The notes: a model not told the origin generated them from the letters alone. A DNA stretch of 34,650 nucleotides from Chara braunii (GCA_003427395.1 BFEA01000010.1:3458165-3492814); one strand, 5' to 3'. Numbered from the stretch's first letter, positions 20,705 through 29,334 are shown. Numbers and translations: made by a program.

Positions 20705-21495
20705 TGATAGGGTAGACCTCAAGGGTCTTGCTTCGCCTATTTACTGTCTCGTATTAGATCAAGGTCAGATGGTAATAAGGCGGGTTTCCCTGAGCCTCGC
20801 TCCTCTTACTACCACTTCCTTCATCCACGCGGTTGGGCAATAGGGCAGGCATCTCGGTACCTTGCTCCTTCTACCGCCGCTTGCATTGAAGCATCGTTGA
20901 CAGGTAATAAGGCAGGCTTTTCGGAACCTTGCTACTCTTATCACATAGTCCGAGCCATTATTGCGATAAGGTAGGCTTCTCGGAGCCTTGCTACTCTTAT
21001 CACACTGGCCGTGCCATTATTGCGATAAGGCAGACTTCTCGGAGCCTTGCTACGCTTGTCACATTGTCCGTGTCATTATTGCGATAAGGCAGGCTTCTCG
21101 GAGCCTTGCTACTCTTATCACACTGTCCATGCCATTATTGCGATAAGGCAGACTTCTCGGAGCCTTACTACTCTTATCACACTGTCCGTGCCATTATTGT
21201 GATAAGACACGTTTCTCGGAGCCTTGCTACTCTTATCACACTGTCCGTGCCATTATTGCGATAAGACAGACTACTTGGAGCCTTGCTACTCTTATCACAC
21301 TGTTCGTGCCATTATTGCGATATGGCAGACTTCTCGGAGCCTTGCTACTCTTATCACACCTTTCAGCGGAGTAAGGCCGGTTGGTAATAAGGCAGACTTC
21401 ACGGAGCCTTGCTTCTCTTATTACCACCTTCCTTACTTGAGCAGACTTAGACAATAAGGTAGGTCTCTCGGGACCTTGCTCCTCTTATCACCCTC
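20705..21495 (+). repeat. Tandem array of about 12 hairpin units, 59-bp period
   Basis: GCGATAAG recurs at 20963, 21022, 21081, 21140, 21199, 21258 and 21317, exactly 59 bp apart, with longer diverged units at both ends (20709, 20768, 20838, 20909, 21384, 21450). Each unit folds: outer stem GATAAG/CTTATC, inner stem AGGCT/AGCCT, loop TCTCGG. In edge units the stems change together: AGACC/GGTCT (20709), AGGTC/GACCT (21450), and outer stem GGTAATAAG/CTTATTACC (21384). Some central units carry unpaired changes. The open frames across it are out of step with the period and not meaningful. Confidence 0.85.
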
Positions 21496-21499
21496 GTTA

Positions 21500-22600
21500 G
21501 TTTACTCCTCTCGAAGAACTCTTGTGTCTAAGTGTCACTGTGACTGCGTCACAGCGTCTGTGTGTCATAGCATGTGTTTGAGTTTGTCACAATATTTGTA
21601 TTCGTTTGTCAAAGTATCTGTGTATATCTGTTTTATATTTCACTGTGCCTTTGTATGTGTCACAGTGTATGTGTTAGTGTCACAGTGTTTGTGTGTGTTT
21701 CACTGTGTGACCGCGTGGTTTCACAGTGTCTGTCACCTTGACTTTGTATCCGTGTATGTCTGTTGTATATGTGCGGGTCACAGTTTGACCGTGCGTTTTC
21801 ACTGTGTATTGTGCATGTGACTGTACACCGTGTTCATCATGCACTGTATCTGTGCACCGTGACTGTGTGTTAGTGCATTGTGTATGTGATTGTGCACTGT
21901 GTATGTGACTGCGCACTGTGTGTCTGAGTGTCGCTATGTGGCTGTGTGTCACTGTATTTGTCTGTGTCACAACATCTGGCTGTGTGCCTGTTTTCACCGT
22001 GTCCCTAAGTGTGTCAGAGCGTCGCTCTGTGTGTGTGACTGCGTATTTGTCACAATGTGTGTTTCATTGTGTGTTGTGTCACTATGACAGCGTGTTTCAC
22101 TGTGTATCAGTGTGATTGTGACTGTTTGTGTCACAGTGTGTTTGTGCACTTTGTATATACTGTGTCACTGTGCACGTGTGTGTGACTGCGCACTGTGTCT
22201 GTGCACTGCGCGTTTCGTTATACCTGTGTGTATGTTTCATTCTGTGTGTATGACACTGTGCAATGTGTACTGTGTGACACCGTGCATTGCGTGTGTGTGA
22301 CACTGTGCACTGTGTACTGCGTGACACCGTGCATTGTGTGTGTGTCACAGCGTGATTCTCACTGTGTGACCGTATGAATGTGATTGCATGATCATCACTA
22401 TGTGACTCTGTCATTGGATCTCTGTCACTTTATGCCGCATGTCTCTGTGTCTCTGCGGGTTTCATTGTGTGTCTATCTGTGTATCACTATTTCACCGCGT
22501 CTATGTGTCTTGGTCCGTCTGTTTGTCTGTCTGTTTGTCTGTTTGTCTGTCTGCCGTTTGCTGTTTGTTTGTTTGTTCGTCAGTCGTAGGTCTGTATAGA
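21500..22600 (+). repeat. Degenerate TG-rich satellite
   Basis: About 1.1 kb of irregular GTGTCACTGTGTG, GTGACTGTGCACTGTG and related words, ending in GTCTGTTT tetranucleotides (22515-22580). Cys/Val-rich frames on the plus strand and Thr/His/Gln-rich frames on the minus strand are composition artefacts. It adjoins the hairpin array. Confidence 0.85.
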
Positions 22601-22819
22601 TGGAGGGGTTCGAACTGTAGATCTGTCAAGTAGGGGTTACAACTGTGTAGAGGTCGAAACCGCTAGGATAGAGGTCTGTAGGCGAGTCGGCAGTGCAACC
22701 TCTTTCGGTCAGCGGTACCGGTCTCAGTCTCACTGGTCCAGTCAAGCAAGTACCGTGTGGGACTGTGCACTAAGGCCTCGTGGAATGGGCCAGAACTACG
22801 AGCTACAAAAGCATAAATC

Positions 22820-23350
22820 AAGGGGTAGCGTTGTCGGACAAAATACCCTTACAAGGGTATTTTGCCATGTCTTTGCATTCGACACGGTGGCGGCGTCGGC
22901 TACCATGACGTAGCCAGTCTAGAATGAAAGCGGCGTGCACGCTTGGCGTGACACTGGAAGCGAAGTCCTCGGCCACTGAGGCCGGGGCAAAATTGGTGAG
23001 AAATTTTCGTTAAGTGTGTGCGCGCGTTATTATGACGCGCGCCATGGTGATTAGGATCAGTAGTAATACCCCTCGTGTGGTAAGAGCTAGCCTAGTAGGT
23101 AGAGAGGTGGACTTAGAAGTAGGGGATATTGGGATTGAATTTGACTTGCCTCTGGGCTAGTTCTTTTGCTAGCTACAAAAGGGCCGGGGCTTATTTTTCT
23201 CATCCGCCCTCAGACGGGCGGGATTCGAACCCACGACCTTACAAGTAGGAGTTATTAAAGTTAGTTGTTAGTTAGAACCGAGTGTCATGGGGCTCCGACA
23301 CTTGGCGAAGTAGGGGTGAATTATGGGGTTGAATCGCGTTAGATTCGTTG

Positions 23351-23381
<31 letters not shown>

Positions 23382-23490
23382 TTTTACTTTTTTTTGTGTT
23401 TTTCTCGACGGCCTACCTGCCCCGAGGTGCCTAAATGAATCCCGCCCTAATACCAAGGCAGATTCATCTAGCAAGTAGCCTCCCCGATCG
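22820..23490 (+). repeat. Inverted-pair element, right copy
   Basis: Partner of 13030-11880. It contains the palindrome CAAAATACCCTT/AAGGGTATTTTG with a two-base loop (22839-22864), GCCACTGAGGCCGGGGCA (near 22973), hairpin GCGCGCGT/ACGCGCGC (23020-23042), a tRNA-like Pol III unit (23081-23150), GGGATTCGAACCCACGACC in the reverse orientation (23222-23240), a long T tract (23349-23393) and an outer block with CAGATTCAT (23459-23467). Shorter than the left copy, so probably closer to the original length. No protein is encoded. Confidence 0.65.
23081..23150 (+). promoter_or_regulatory. tRNA-like Pol III promoter (A and B boxes)
   Basis: TAGCCTAGTAGG (23088-23099) fits the A box and GGGATTGAATTT (23131-23142) is a decayed B box at tRNA spacing, equivalent to 12280-12208. 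A second, reversed B-box-like sequence lies at 23222-23240, so the element seems to carry tRNA-like parts facing both ways. Confidence 0.5.
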
Positions 23491-23989
23491 TGGCGCGACC
23501 GGACTTCTCCGTAGACTGGGCACTTCTGGCTAGAGGAACGCTACAATAGCAGCCGAGAAAAGCAGTAGCGAGGACAGGACATTCGCAGGCAAGAACTCGA
23601 AAGCAGAATAGGCATTAAGGAGGCGGTGATGCACGCACGAAGCATTCGCAGCGAGTGCGCAAGCAAGAACGAGGAGGCGGCTTTAGGAGTAAACTAAGGA
23701 AGGAAGACTGAAAATTGGCAGAGGAAGCAAGGGAAAGGCGAAAGGAGAAGAGAAAGGTGTCACGCTTTGGTCACATACACTGTGATATATACAAGGAAGT
23801 ATGCGACGAAACGCGCGACGAGCCTCATGTTTACTTCTATTGATAGAAGTTAAATCGAATGATATTGTCTTTTGCGATGATCGGTGTCACGCTTTGGTCA
23901 CTGCTCGCCCGCCGTCGGGCTTTCGATCTGCTCTCCCGTGATGTGTCAGCCGTACGTGTATGTGTGCGTGAGAAATAGAGTTCTCTTCT
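23491..23989. other. No gene recognised
   Basis: Purine-rich plus strand with AAGCA, GAACGAGGAGG and similar words. TGTCACGCTTTGGTCAC occurs twice, at 23758 and 23884, a direct repeat about 126 bp apart. No convincing frame. Confidence 0.4.
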
Positions 23990-24046
23990 AAGTCCGCCAT
24001 CTCTTCTTCACCCTCTCATCCTCTAACTTCTCAGTATCTGCGGGCT

Positions 24047-24051
<5 letters not shown>
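23990..24051 (-). repeat. Module M, copy 1
   Basis: Minus strand: TGTAG acceptor-like end of a CT tract, then CCCGCAGATACTGAGAAG... to GATGGCGGACTTAGAAG. First of six related modules that lie next to GA/CT or purine-rich repeats in the same orientation. Confidence 0.6.
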
Positions 24052-24128
<77 letters not shown>

Positions 24129-24129
24129 N

Positions 24130-24215
<86 letters not shown>
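24051..24215. repeat. (GA)n microsatellite
   Basis: About 80 GA units with one N at 24129. It lies between module M copy 1 and block L, as at 26.3 kb and as the CT tract does near 10.2 kb. Confidence 0.97.
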
Positions 24216-24218
<3 letters not shown>

Positions 24219-24237
24219 AGATAGGGAGAGGGTTGTC

Positions 24238-24525
24238 ACCAGGGACTTGACGACATCAGATCCGGACACGATATTGGAACTTCAGCCATGACGATGAAGG
24301 ATTATTTGGGACATGTATTGAAGACTTGTTGCTGACGACATTCCCATCTCCCCCCTTCTTCGTCTGAACCCATCCTCTTCGACTGTGTATCCTCCCCTTC
24401 GACTATGAATGGCGGGGACTGGCCCGTTCTTCTTGGGAGAGCACCAAGCCCCTTTTCCCTGCGAGAACGATGACGATGTGTGTCGGGGCTTCATTGCGAT
24501 ATTGATCGATCGGATCATTGGTATC
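24238..24525 (-). pseudogene. Block L, copy gamma
   Basis: Homologue of 9925-10202. The minus-strand frame from ATG (24518) runs 78 codons to a stop and aligns with copy alpha (H-TSSS, I-H-RRGG, GMSS, YMSQ positions shared), so this frame is kept in two of three copies. A TAG sits just upstream of the ATG in GCTTAGATACC, which could instead be a splice acceptor. Confidence 0.45.
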
Positions 24526-24654
24526 TAAGCCCTCTACGCTACCTCAAACTTTGTGCGGGAGGTCGGTTCTTGTCTGATCGGCACCTGTACAATAAGCAGT
24601 GGCATGGGCGTGTGTGTGTGTGAGAGAAAGAGAGAAAGGGTGGAGGTCTGAGGC

Positions 24655-24735
24655 ACTTACCCATAACGCCGTCGCTCCGGGTTCGTCTTCGAGGTACCTG
24701 CAGCACACGTCAGCATCCGAGGTTGTACCTGGCTC
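24655..24735 (-). other. Exon-like module E1 (37 nt) with splice signals
   Basis: On the minus strand GTGCTGCAG precedes GTACCTCGAAGACGAA (exon-like 24697-24661), which ends TTATGG before GTAAGTGCC. Downstream the candidate intron is pyrimidine-rich and ends TTGTACAG near 24592. Upstream, GAGCCAG/GTACAACC...CTGCAG could be a 31-nt intron. A second copy is at 28655-28618 (38 nt), so frame is not conserved. Confidence 0.5.
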
Positions 24736-24759
24736 GAAACGAGAGGACAAAGGGGAAAG

Positions 24760-24935
24760 AAGATGGAGAGAGAAAGTGAAGAGAAGGAGAGAGAAAGAGA
24801 GAGAGAGAAAGGAGATGGAAAAGGAGAGAGAAAGAGGGAGAGAGAAAGGAGATGGAGAAGGAGAGAAGAGATCAAAGAGGGAGAGAAGGAGAAGGTGAGA
24901 GAGGAGATGGAGAAAGAGAAAGAGAGAGCCTATAC
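24760..24935. repeat. Purine-rich GA/GGAGA repeat
   Basis: Imperfect GAGAAAGGAGATGG units; pyrimidine-rich on the minus strand and so intron-like in the orientation of the modules. Arg/Glu-rich frames are artefacts. Confidence 0.85.
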
Positions 24936-24967
24936 GCCTCTAGCAGCCACGGCTCGACGCGCGCTAC

Positions 24968-25062
24968 CTGGATCGATAGAACGAGCAAACCAAAAAGTGG
25001 CAGTGTATATTTCCCCGTTTCAGCGGAAGATTCATTCCGTTTTGCTCGTCCTATCGATGGAA
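24968..25062 (-). repeat. Hairpin module H, copy 1
   Basis: Ends pair: ATCGATAG and CGAGCAAA (24972-24989) with TTTGCTCG and CTATCGAT (25041-25058), 16 bp interrupted by a 2x2 internal loop, enclosing about 50 nt. The minus strand is also open, reading NESSAETGKYTLPLFGLL then LSIQVA. Three copies exist in the window (25186-25270, 27307-27402). Confidence 0.65.
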
Positions 25063-25103
25063 AGTGTGTATGTGAGACGTTCATGATTCGACCAGTGTAT
25101 GTC

Positions 25104-25136
<33 letters not shown>

Positions 25137-25154
25137 CCTTGGCCATCTGCTAAG

Positions 25155-25275
25155 TCTCCGACACGCGCCTCGCTGCACGCGACCTGGATCGATAGAACAA
25201 GCAAACCAAAAAGTGGCAGTGTATATTTCCCCGTTTCAGCAGAAGATTCATTTCGAGTTTGCTCGATGGAATGCA
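25155..25275 (-). repeat. Hairpin module H, copy 2
   Basis: Nearly identical to copy 1 in the middle. Left arm intact (25188-25205), right arm shortened so the outer helix is lost, though TTTGCTCG remains. The minus strand keeps the NESSAETGKYTLPLFGLL reading and continues VACSEARVGDL, which copy 3 shares. Distance to copy 1 is 216 bp, a tandem duplication. Confidence 0.65.
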
Positions 25276-25299
25276 TATGCGTGAGACGTTCAAGATTCG

Positions 25300-25640
25300 A
25301 CCAAGGAGGGAGAGATGTAATAGAGAGGGGGAGAGAAAGAGGGGAGGTGAAGGAAGAGAGAAATAGAGGAGAAGAAAGAGAGTAAAAAAGATAGTTCTTC
25401 TTCTTCCTCTTCTCAGTCCATCATCTCCCTCTCACCCTCTCGCTATCTGACTTCACTACAACTGCAGACTATAAAGTAAGAGAGAGAGAAAGAGAGGGAG
25501 AGAAAAGTTCTTCTTCTTCATCTTCTAAGTCCATCTCTCCCTCACCCTCTCGCTACCTGACATCTCTGCATCTATGAACGAAGAGAGAGAAAAGTGAGAG
25601 AGAGAGAGGATGAATGCATACATAGGGAGGATGCGAGAGA
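25300..25640 (-). repeat. Two module M copies within purine-rich repeats
   Basis: Module M copy 2 (25393-25474) and copy 3 (25507-25580) lie in tandem about 110 bp apart, separated by GAGAGA tracts. On the minus strand they read TCTGCAGTTGTAGTGAAGTC and a diverged relative, each ending GATGGACT followed by GAAGAAGAAG. Stops differ between copies, so coding is unlikely. Confidence 0.6.
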
Positions 25641-25660
25641 GGAAGAAAAGGGAGAGTGTT

Positions 25661-25750
25661 ACCTACCTGAGCCGCACGTACGCTACACCGGCGAATCCAA
25701 CGAGTTGCTTGCCTGGGTCGAAAGGCCCGGGTAACCTTCTTAAGGTTCAT
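25661..25750 (-). other. Exon-like segment with donor
   Basis: Minus strand ATG at 25750 opens 28 basic codons (starts MNLKKVTRAFRPRQ) ending GCGGCTCAG before GTAGGTAAC and a pyrimidine-rich stretch. A comparable donor (GCGCCCAG/GTAGGA) follows the second copy of the neighbouring block at 27.47 kb, but the segments differ in length. Confidence 0.35.
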
Positions 25751-25761
25751 CGTGACGGAAG

Positions 25762-25970
25762 GGATTGTTGTAATATTTGATCCGGAACGAGGAAATGCCT
25801 AGTAAACACAAGTAATCAGCCGCGCTGATTACGTCGCCGCACTTTGTACACAACACCGACGCCCTTACCGATTGAATAGTCCGACGAAGTTTTTGGACTG
25901 CGGTAATCTCGGCGGTTTGCCGTTAAAGGTGATATAAAAGGTTCATTGAACCTTATCATTCAAAGGAAGA
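25762..25970. repeat. Block P, copy 1
   Basis: About 75 percent alike by eye to 27490-27690: shared CAAGT-ATCAGC, GCTGATTA, CTTTGTACACA, CGATTGAAT, GGTAATCTCGGC. The plus strand is open in copy 2 but stopped at the sixth codon here. Differences are mostly transitions, several at CG sites, which suggests old methylated repeat DNA. Confidence 0.65.
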
Positions 25971-26110
25971 AGAAGGAATAGCGGGGGAAGCGAAGAAAGA
26001 AGAAGAAAAAGAAGAAGAAGTAGAAGGAGAGAGAGATTGGAAGAAGAGATGGATGGGAAGAAAAGAGAAAAGTGGGAGGAAAGAGAAGAGAGAGAGAGTG
26101 AGTACTTCAA
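25971..26110. repeat. GAAGAA/GAGA purine-rich repeat
   Basis: Follows block P as a GAA tract also follows copy 2 (27747-27773). Pyrimidine-rich on the minus strand, ending at a donor-like CCAG/GTATGT at 26127-26119. Confidence 0.8.
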
Positions 26111-26264
26111 TCAAGCAACATACCTGGCAGTAGGCCGCGGCTGACCTCGTATGGCTCCCGCCGAAACTGATGAGTAAGATCAGTCGAATCTACGCTATGA
26201 CATCGAAAGACTCTGCTACTACGAGAATGTGTGCATGCATATGTGTGAGAGAGAGAGAGAAAGA

Positions 26265-26336
26265 TCAGTCCACCATCTCTTCTCCCCCTCTAAACATCTG
26301 ACTTCACTGCGTTTGCAGACTACGAGAGAAGAGAGA
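26265..26336 (-). repeat. Module M, copy 4
   Basis: Minus strand: CTCTCGTAG, then TCTGCAAACGCAGTGAAGTC and on to GATGGTGGACT. Separated from block L beta by a short GAGAGA tract, the same order as M copy 1, GA repeat, block L gamma. Confidence 0.65.
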
Positions 26337-26339
26337 GAG

Positions 26340-26600
26340 AGCTTGGAGACAGTTGGATCCAGAGTCGACATTGGAGTCCAGACGTTTCGAAGAGGGAATA
26401 TAAGGGACTTGTGACGAGACTTGGTGTTGGCGACTTTCCCATCTCCCCGTCTGACCCCTCCTCTTCGTCTGTGTATGTCTGGACCCGGCGCCTCCTTCCT
26501 GTGTATAGCGCCAGGTCCGTTCACACCTTGTGATGAGCCTGATGCATGTTTGGTCTGCGTTAGAACATTGATTGGGCTAGTCATTGGTATCCTAGCATTC
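26340..26600 (-). pseudogene. Block L, copy beta
   Basis: Homologue of 9925-10202 and 24525-24238. Minus-strand frame from ATG (26584) matches for about 45 codons, then a one-base shift in the GGGGAGATGGG region takes it off frame. The plus strand of this copy is open as TLIGLVIGILAF. The damage pattern indicates neither frame is held by selection in all copies. Confidence 0.5.
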
Positions 26601-26899
26601 TGCTTTGCTATCTTGTACTACGAGAAAGAGGTCAGTCCCAGTCTGGTCAGGACTGGTATCTAAATCTTCCACTGTGCTATACAACACCATTTTGTAAGTA
26701 TCGGAATGCACATTGTATGTTGAGATTCCACTTGCGCTGCAATTTTCCATTCAGTTTTTTCGTCACATTGCAGATCATCGGTTATTACGTATGTCACACA
26801 TTGTGCATGACGAGATTCTATTCGCTCCGCACCGTTCATTCAGTCCTTTTTGTCACATCGCAGACCCTTGGTTTATATGTACAACGTCCCTGGGCATGT

Positions 26900-27140
26900 A
26901 ACAGAAAGGATAGAAAAGGAAAGAGAAAGAAGAGGAGAGAAAGATAGAAGATGAAGAAGAAAGGAAGATTGAAGAAAGAGGAGGAGAAAGGTCGAAAAGA
27001 GATAGAAAGGGGATAGGAGAAAAAGTGGAAAGAAGGAGAGAAGAGGTGAGGAGAGGGAGATCTAAGGAAGAGAGAGATCTACGAGAGGTATGTGAGGGAG
27101 GGAGTCAGAGAGTGAGAGAGAGAGAGAGAGAGAGGGAGAG
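26900..27140. repeat. Purine-rich repeat
   Basis: GAAGAAAGG and GGAGAGAAG words throughout; pyrimidine-rich in the module orientation. No coding content. Confidence 0.8.
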
Positions 27141-27240
27141 TTCGTTTTCCTTCCTCCTCTAAGTCCACCACCCCTCACCCTCTAGCTACACGATCTCGTC
27201 ATTTGCGAACTACTACTACTACTACTACTACTACGAGAGG
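27141..27240 (-). repeat. Module M, copy 5
   Basis: Diverged copy with a CTA/TAG trinucleotide expansion (27209-27233) at the position of the acceptor-like TAG of the other copies. Ends GGTGGACTTAGAGGAGG on the minus strand. Confidence 0.55.
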
Positions 27241-27274
27241 AAAAGACTATGAGTTTCCAATCTTGGCCGACAAC

Positions 27275-27402
27275 TAAGTCTCCTACCCGCCCCTCGCTGC
27301 ACGCTACTTGGATCGGTGGGGCGAGCAAACCAAAAAGTAGACAGTGTATACTCCCGCATTTTAGCAGATGATTCATTCTGATTTTGCTCGTCCTATCGAT
27401 GG
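27275..27402 (-). repeat. Hairpin module H, copy 3
   Basis: Arms ATCGGTGG and CGAGCAAA (left) with TTTGCTCG and CTATCGAT (right, about 27383-27400). Two changes in the left arm turn Watson-Crick pairs into G-U pairs, so the helix is kept. The minus-strand reading is altered in the middle but ends LFGLL..PIQVACSEGRVGDL. Confidence 0.65.
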
Positions 27403-27404
27403 AC

Positions 27405-27421
27405 TGTGTGTGTGTGTGTGT

Positions 27422-27457
<36 letters not shown>
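27405..27457. repeat. (GT)n microsatellite
   Basis: GT dinucleotides directly beside hairpin module H copy 3. A GT tract also follows copy 1 (25096-25122). Confidence 0.95.
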
Positions 27458-27461
<4 letters not shown>

Positions 27462-27489
27462 GGACTCCTACCTGGGCGCACACGTAATG

Positions 27490-27690
27490 ACGGGGACAGA
27501 TCATCGTAATTATCGATCTTGAACGAAGAATGTCGAGTAAGCGCAAGTCATCAGCTCGTGCTGATTATGTTCCCGCCTTTTGTACACAGCGTCGTCGCTC
27601 ATGCCGATTGAATGGTCCGGTGAAGTGTCTGATCGTAGTAATCTCGGCAATTTGCCGCCAAATGGGGGGGTGTTGTGAAAGGTGTAGAGA
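27490..27690. repeat. Block P, copy 2
   Basis: Homologue of 25762-25970. Plus-strand frame from ATG at 27530 reads MSSKRKSSARADYVPAFCTQ, but copy 1 is stopped early in this frame. Coding status is unsupported. Confidence 0.6.
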
Positions 27691-27703
27691 ACGTTATCAT
27701 GTA

Positions 27704-27704
27704 G

Positions 27705-27748
<44 letters not shown>

Positions 27749-27773
27749 AGAAGAAGAAGAAGAAGAAGAAGAA
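27704..27773. repeat. A(43) plus (GAA)n tract
   Basis: Poly-A of about 43 bases then about nine GAA units. On the minus strand this is TTC then T, filling the slot after block 1 copy gamma. Confidence 0.95.
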
Positions 27774-27784
27774 GGGGAAAGGTG

Positions 27785-27985
27785 GGGAGAGGCGAGAATG
27801 CACATGGCATCTGTGAGTAGGAAACGAGGTTGTGAGTATAGTACGAGACATACCCGGTACAACAAGCATGCGACAGTGGTCGCCATATGCCCGTACTTCA
27901 TTGCTGCTGTTGTCATCATCCTTCGGCATAGTAGATATAGGCTAGGTAGGATCTGCCATCAGTAGTGTAGACACTGAACACCAGA
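27785..27985 (-). pseudogene. Modular family, block 1, copy gamma
   Basis: Homologue of 9517-9730. It includes a 43-nt candidate intron (27853-27811) that begins GTATGTCTCG and ends CCTACTCACAG, followed by ATGCCATGTGC. The 5' part has ACTACTGATGGCAGATCC and then a TAG in the frame used by copy alpha. ATG at 27929 opens another frame (MPKDDDNSSNEV) that resembles copy alpha over DDxNSS, so a small indel lies between. Confidence 0.5.
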
Positions 27986-28159
27986 TAGGATAGTCAACTC
28001 TAGCTCCTCGATGAAGATGTTGATACTACTCCAACATTGTCATTTATGAACTTGCTGATATGACTCGGTGCAATTCCGCTGTTTGTACGAGATCACGACT
28101 ATCTGGTCTCAAGTATGCGATGCTGCTTTGATTTAGGAAGTTCGCCGTCGATCATTTTA

Positions 28160-28332
28160 CGCATTTGGTATGATTTTATTATTTCTCTTATTACTACTAT
28201 TACTGATTGATTAGTATTATCACTATTATTATTGTTATTATTTTTATTTTTATTATTATCATACTATTGTTATTACTACTATTGTTAATATTATTATTAT
28301 TATTATTACTATCTATATTATTGTTAAAAAGT
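28160..28332. repeat. Degenerate TTA/ATT-rich tract
   Basis: Interrupted ATT, TTA and ACT trinucleotides over about 170 bp. Confidence 0.85.
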
Positions 28333-28611
28333 TATTTTATCTACCTTACCTGCCTACCGTATGCGAAAGGTGAAGACAGGTAGGAGGTGTGATGCTTTCG
28401 CACGGGCATCAGTAGGTTGACAGTCATCCGCCGACTTGTTGGAGAGCACGCTTGTGCCATTTTCGCTCCTCACGCTAAGTCACAATATGTTGCACATCGC
28501 GTCAGATTGCGTTGCGGACTGCAGCGAGCATAATTACCAGGATATGGTAAGGAAAGAGAAGTAGAAAAGAGAGAAAGAGAGAGGAAGAGAGATTGGACGG
28601 AGGTTAGGAGT

Positions 28612-28705
28612 ACTTACCCATAACGCCGTCTGCTCCAGCTTCGTCTTCGAGGTACCTGCAGCAATCACCAACTAAGCCAGGTTAGTACCTGGCTCATAGC
28701 AATAA
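28612..28705 (-). other. Exon-like module E2 (38 nt) with splice signals
   Basis: Copy of E1: GATTGCTGCAG, then GTACCTCGAAGACGAAGC, ending TTATGG before GTAAGTACT (exon-like 28655-28618). One base longer than E1. Upstream AGCCAGGT/ACCTGGCT is a hairpin and could mark a 33-nt intron. The downstream candidate intron is CT-rich and ends GCTGCAG near 28520. Confidence 0.5.
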
Positions 28706-28710
28706 AGGAT

Positions 28711-28790
28711 AGTCCTTCTTCTTCCTCTTTTCAGACCACCATCCGCCCCACTCTCTCGATCTGCCTTTACTGCATTTGCAGACTACGAGA
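28711..28790 (-). repeat. Module M, copy 6
   Basis: Minus strand TCTCGTAG, TCTGCAAATGCAGTAAAG, GATGGTGGTCTG, GAAGAAGAAGGACTATCC. In this copy one frame stays open for about 30 codons up to the GAGCCAG beside E2, the best coding candidate of the six. Confidence 0.6.
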
Positions 28791-28834
28791 GAAAGAGGGA
28801 GAGAGAAGGAGACGAGAAAGATCGAAGAAGGAAT

Positions 28835-28985
28835 GTGAAAGATCGGAGAAGGGGAGAGAAAGGGGAGAGAAAGGGGAGAGAAAGGGGAGAGAAAGGGGAG
28901 AGAAAGGGGAAAAGAGAAGGATGATGATGAAAAGAGATGATAATGATGATGATGATAAGTGAAGGATGATGATGATGATGGCGTG
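28835..28985. repeat. GAGAAAGGGGA and (GAT)n repeats
   Basis: About six 11-bp units, then ATG/GAT trinucleotides. Lies directly downstream (minus strand) of the donor of E3. Confidence 0.9.
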
Positions 28986-28990
28986 GTAGC

Positions 28991-29050
28991 ACTTACCTAG
29001 TATTGGCGATGGTCTGCTATGGGCAGCATCTTCAAGCACTTCGAGCCGCA
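28991..29050 (-). other. Exon-like module E3 with donor
   Basis: Minus strand GTGCTTGAAGATGCTGCCC, then AGCAGACCATCGCC and ACTAG before GTAAGTGC. Similar to E1, E2 and E4 at the core GTRCYTSGAAGAYG, so the four appear to be paralogous tiny exons or exon-like repeats. Confidence 0.5.
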
Positions 29051-29334
29051 GCCTATAACAAAAGGTTGCATCGTCTCCTTCTTGTCTGTAGTAGTAGTGT
29101 AGGAGTAGGCTGGGCGCCAGGCGTCATTCCAGAGTGAGAACTACATGGAGTTATGCAGTTGGGGTGGCCCTATTGAGATTGGACATTGACCCACGATCCT
29201 TCTATATCGTTCTGAGAGGGATGGTTACTGGGTCCATTATGCTATCCGCTCTTGCTTTGACTACTTGGACTCCAGTGTGAGGATGCAAACTCGGATTCTG
29301 TGCTTCGTTCACATTCATGATCCTTGCCTTTATT

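Noticed and set aside
20705-21495. CRISPR-like array
   Set aside because: The whole 59-bp unit repeats with no unique spacers, the context is eukaryotic and no cas-like gene is present.
21500-22600. Subtelomeric or telomeric repeat
   Set aside because: TG-rich but lacks any fixed telomere-like unit such as TTAGGG or TTTAGGG, and unique DNA continues on both sides.
21476-22633. Cys/Val-rich and Thr/His-rich proteins in the TG-rich stretch
   Set aside because: Low-complexity degenerate repeat; frames overlap on both strands without any fixed motif.
23213-23245. Intact tRNA gene at GGGATTCGAACCCACGACC
   Set aside because: The T-arm-like box on the minus strand has no matching A box or acceptor stem; best read as part of a tRNA-derived element.
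26160-26200. Hammerhead ribozyme core (CTGATGAG ... CGAA)
   Set aside because: Stem II does not pair and the required GAAA is GAAT; no flanking stems.
27530-27820. Basic protein SSKRKSSARADY on the plus strand
   Set aside because: The duplicate block at 25.8 kb is stopped at the sixth codon and the 3' end runs into poly-A/GAA repeat.
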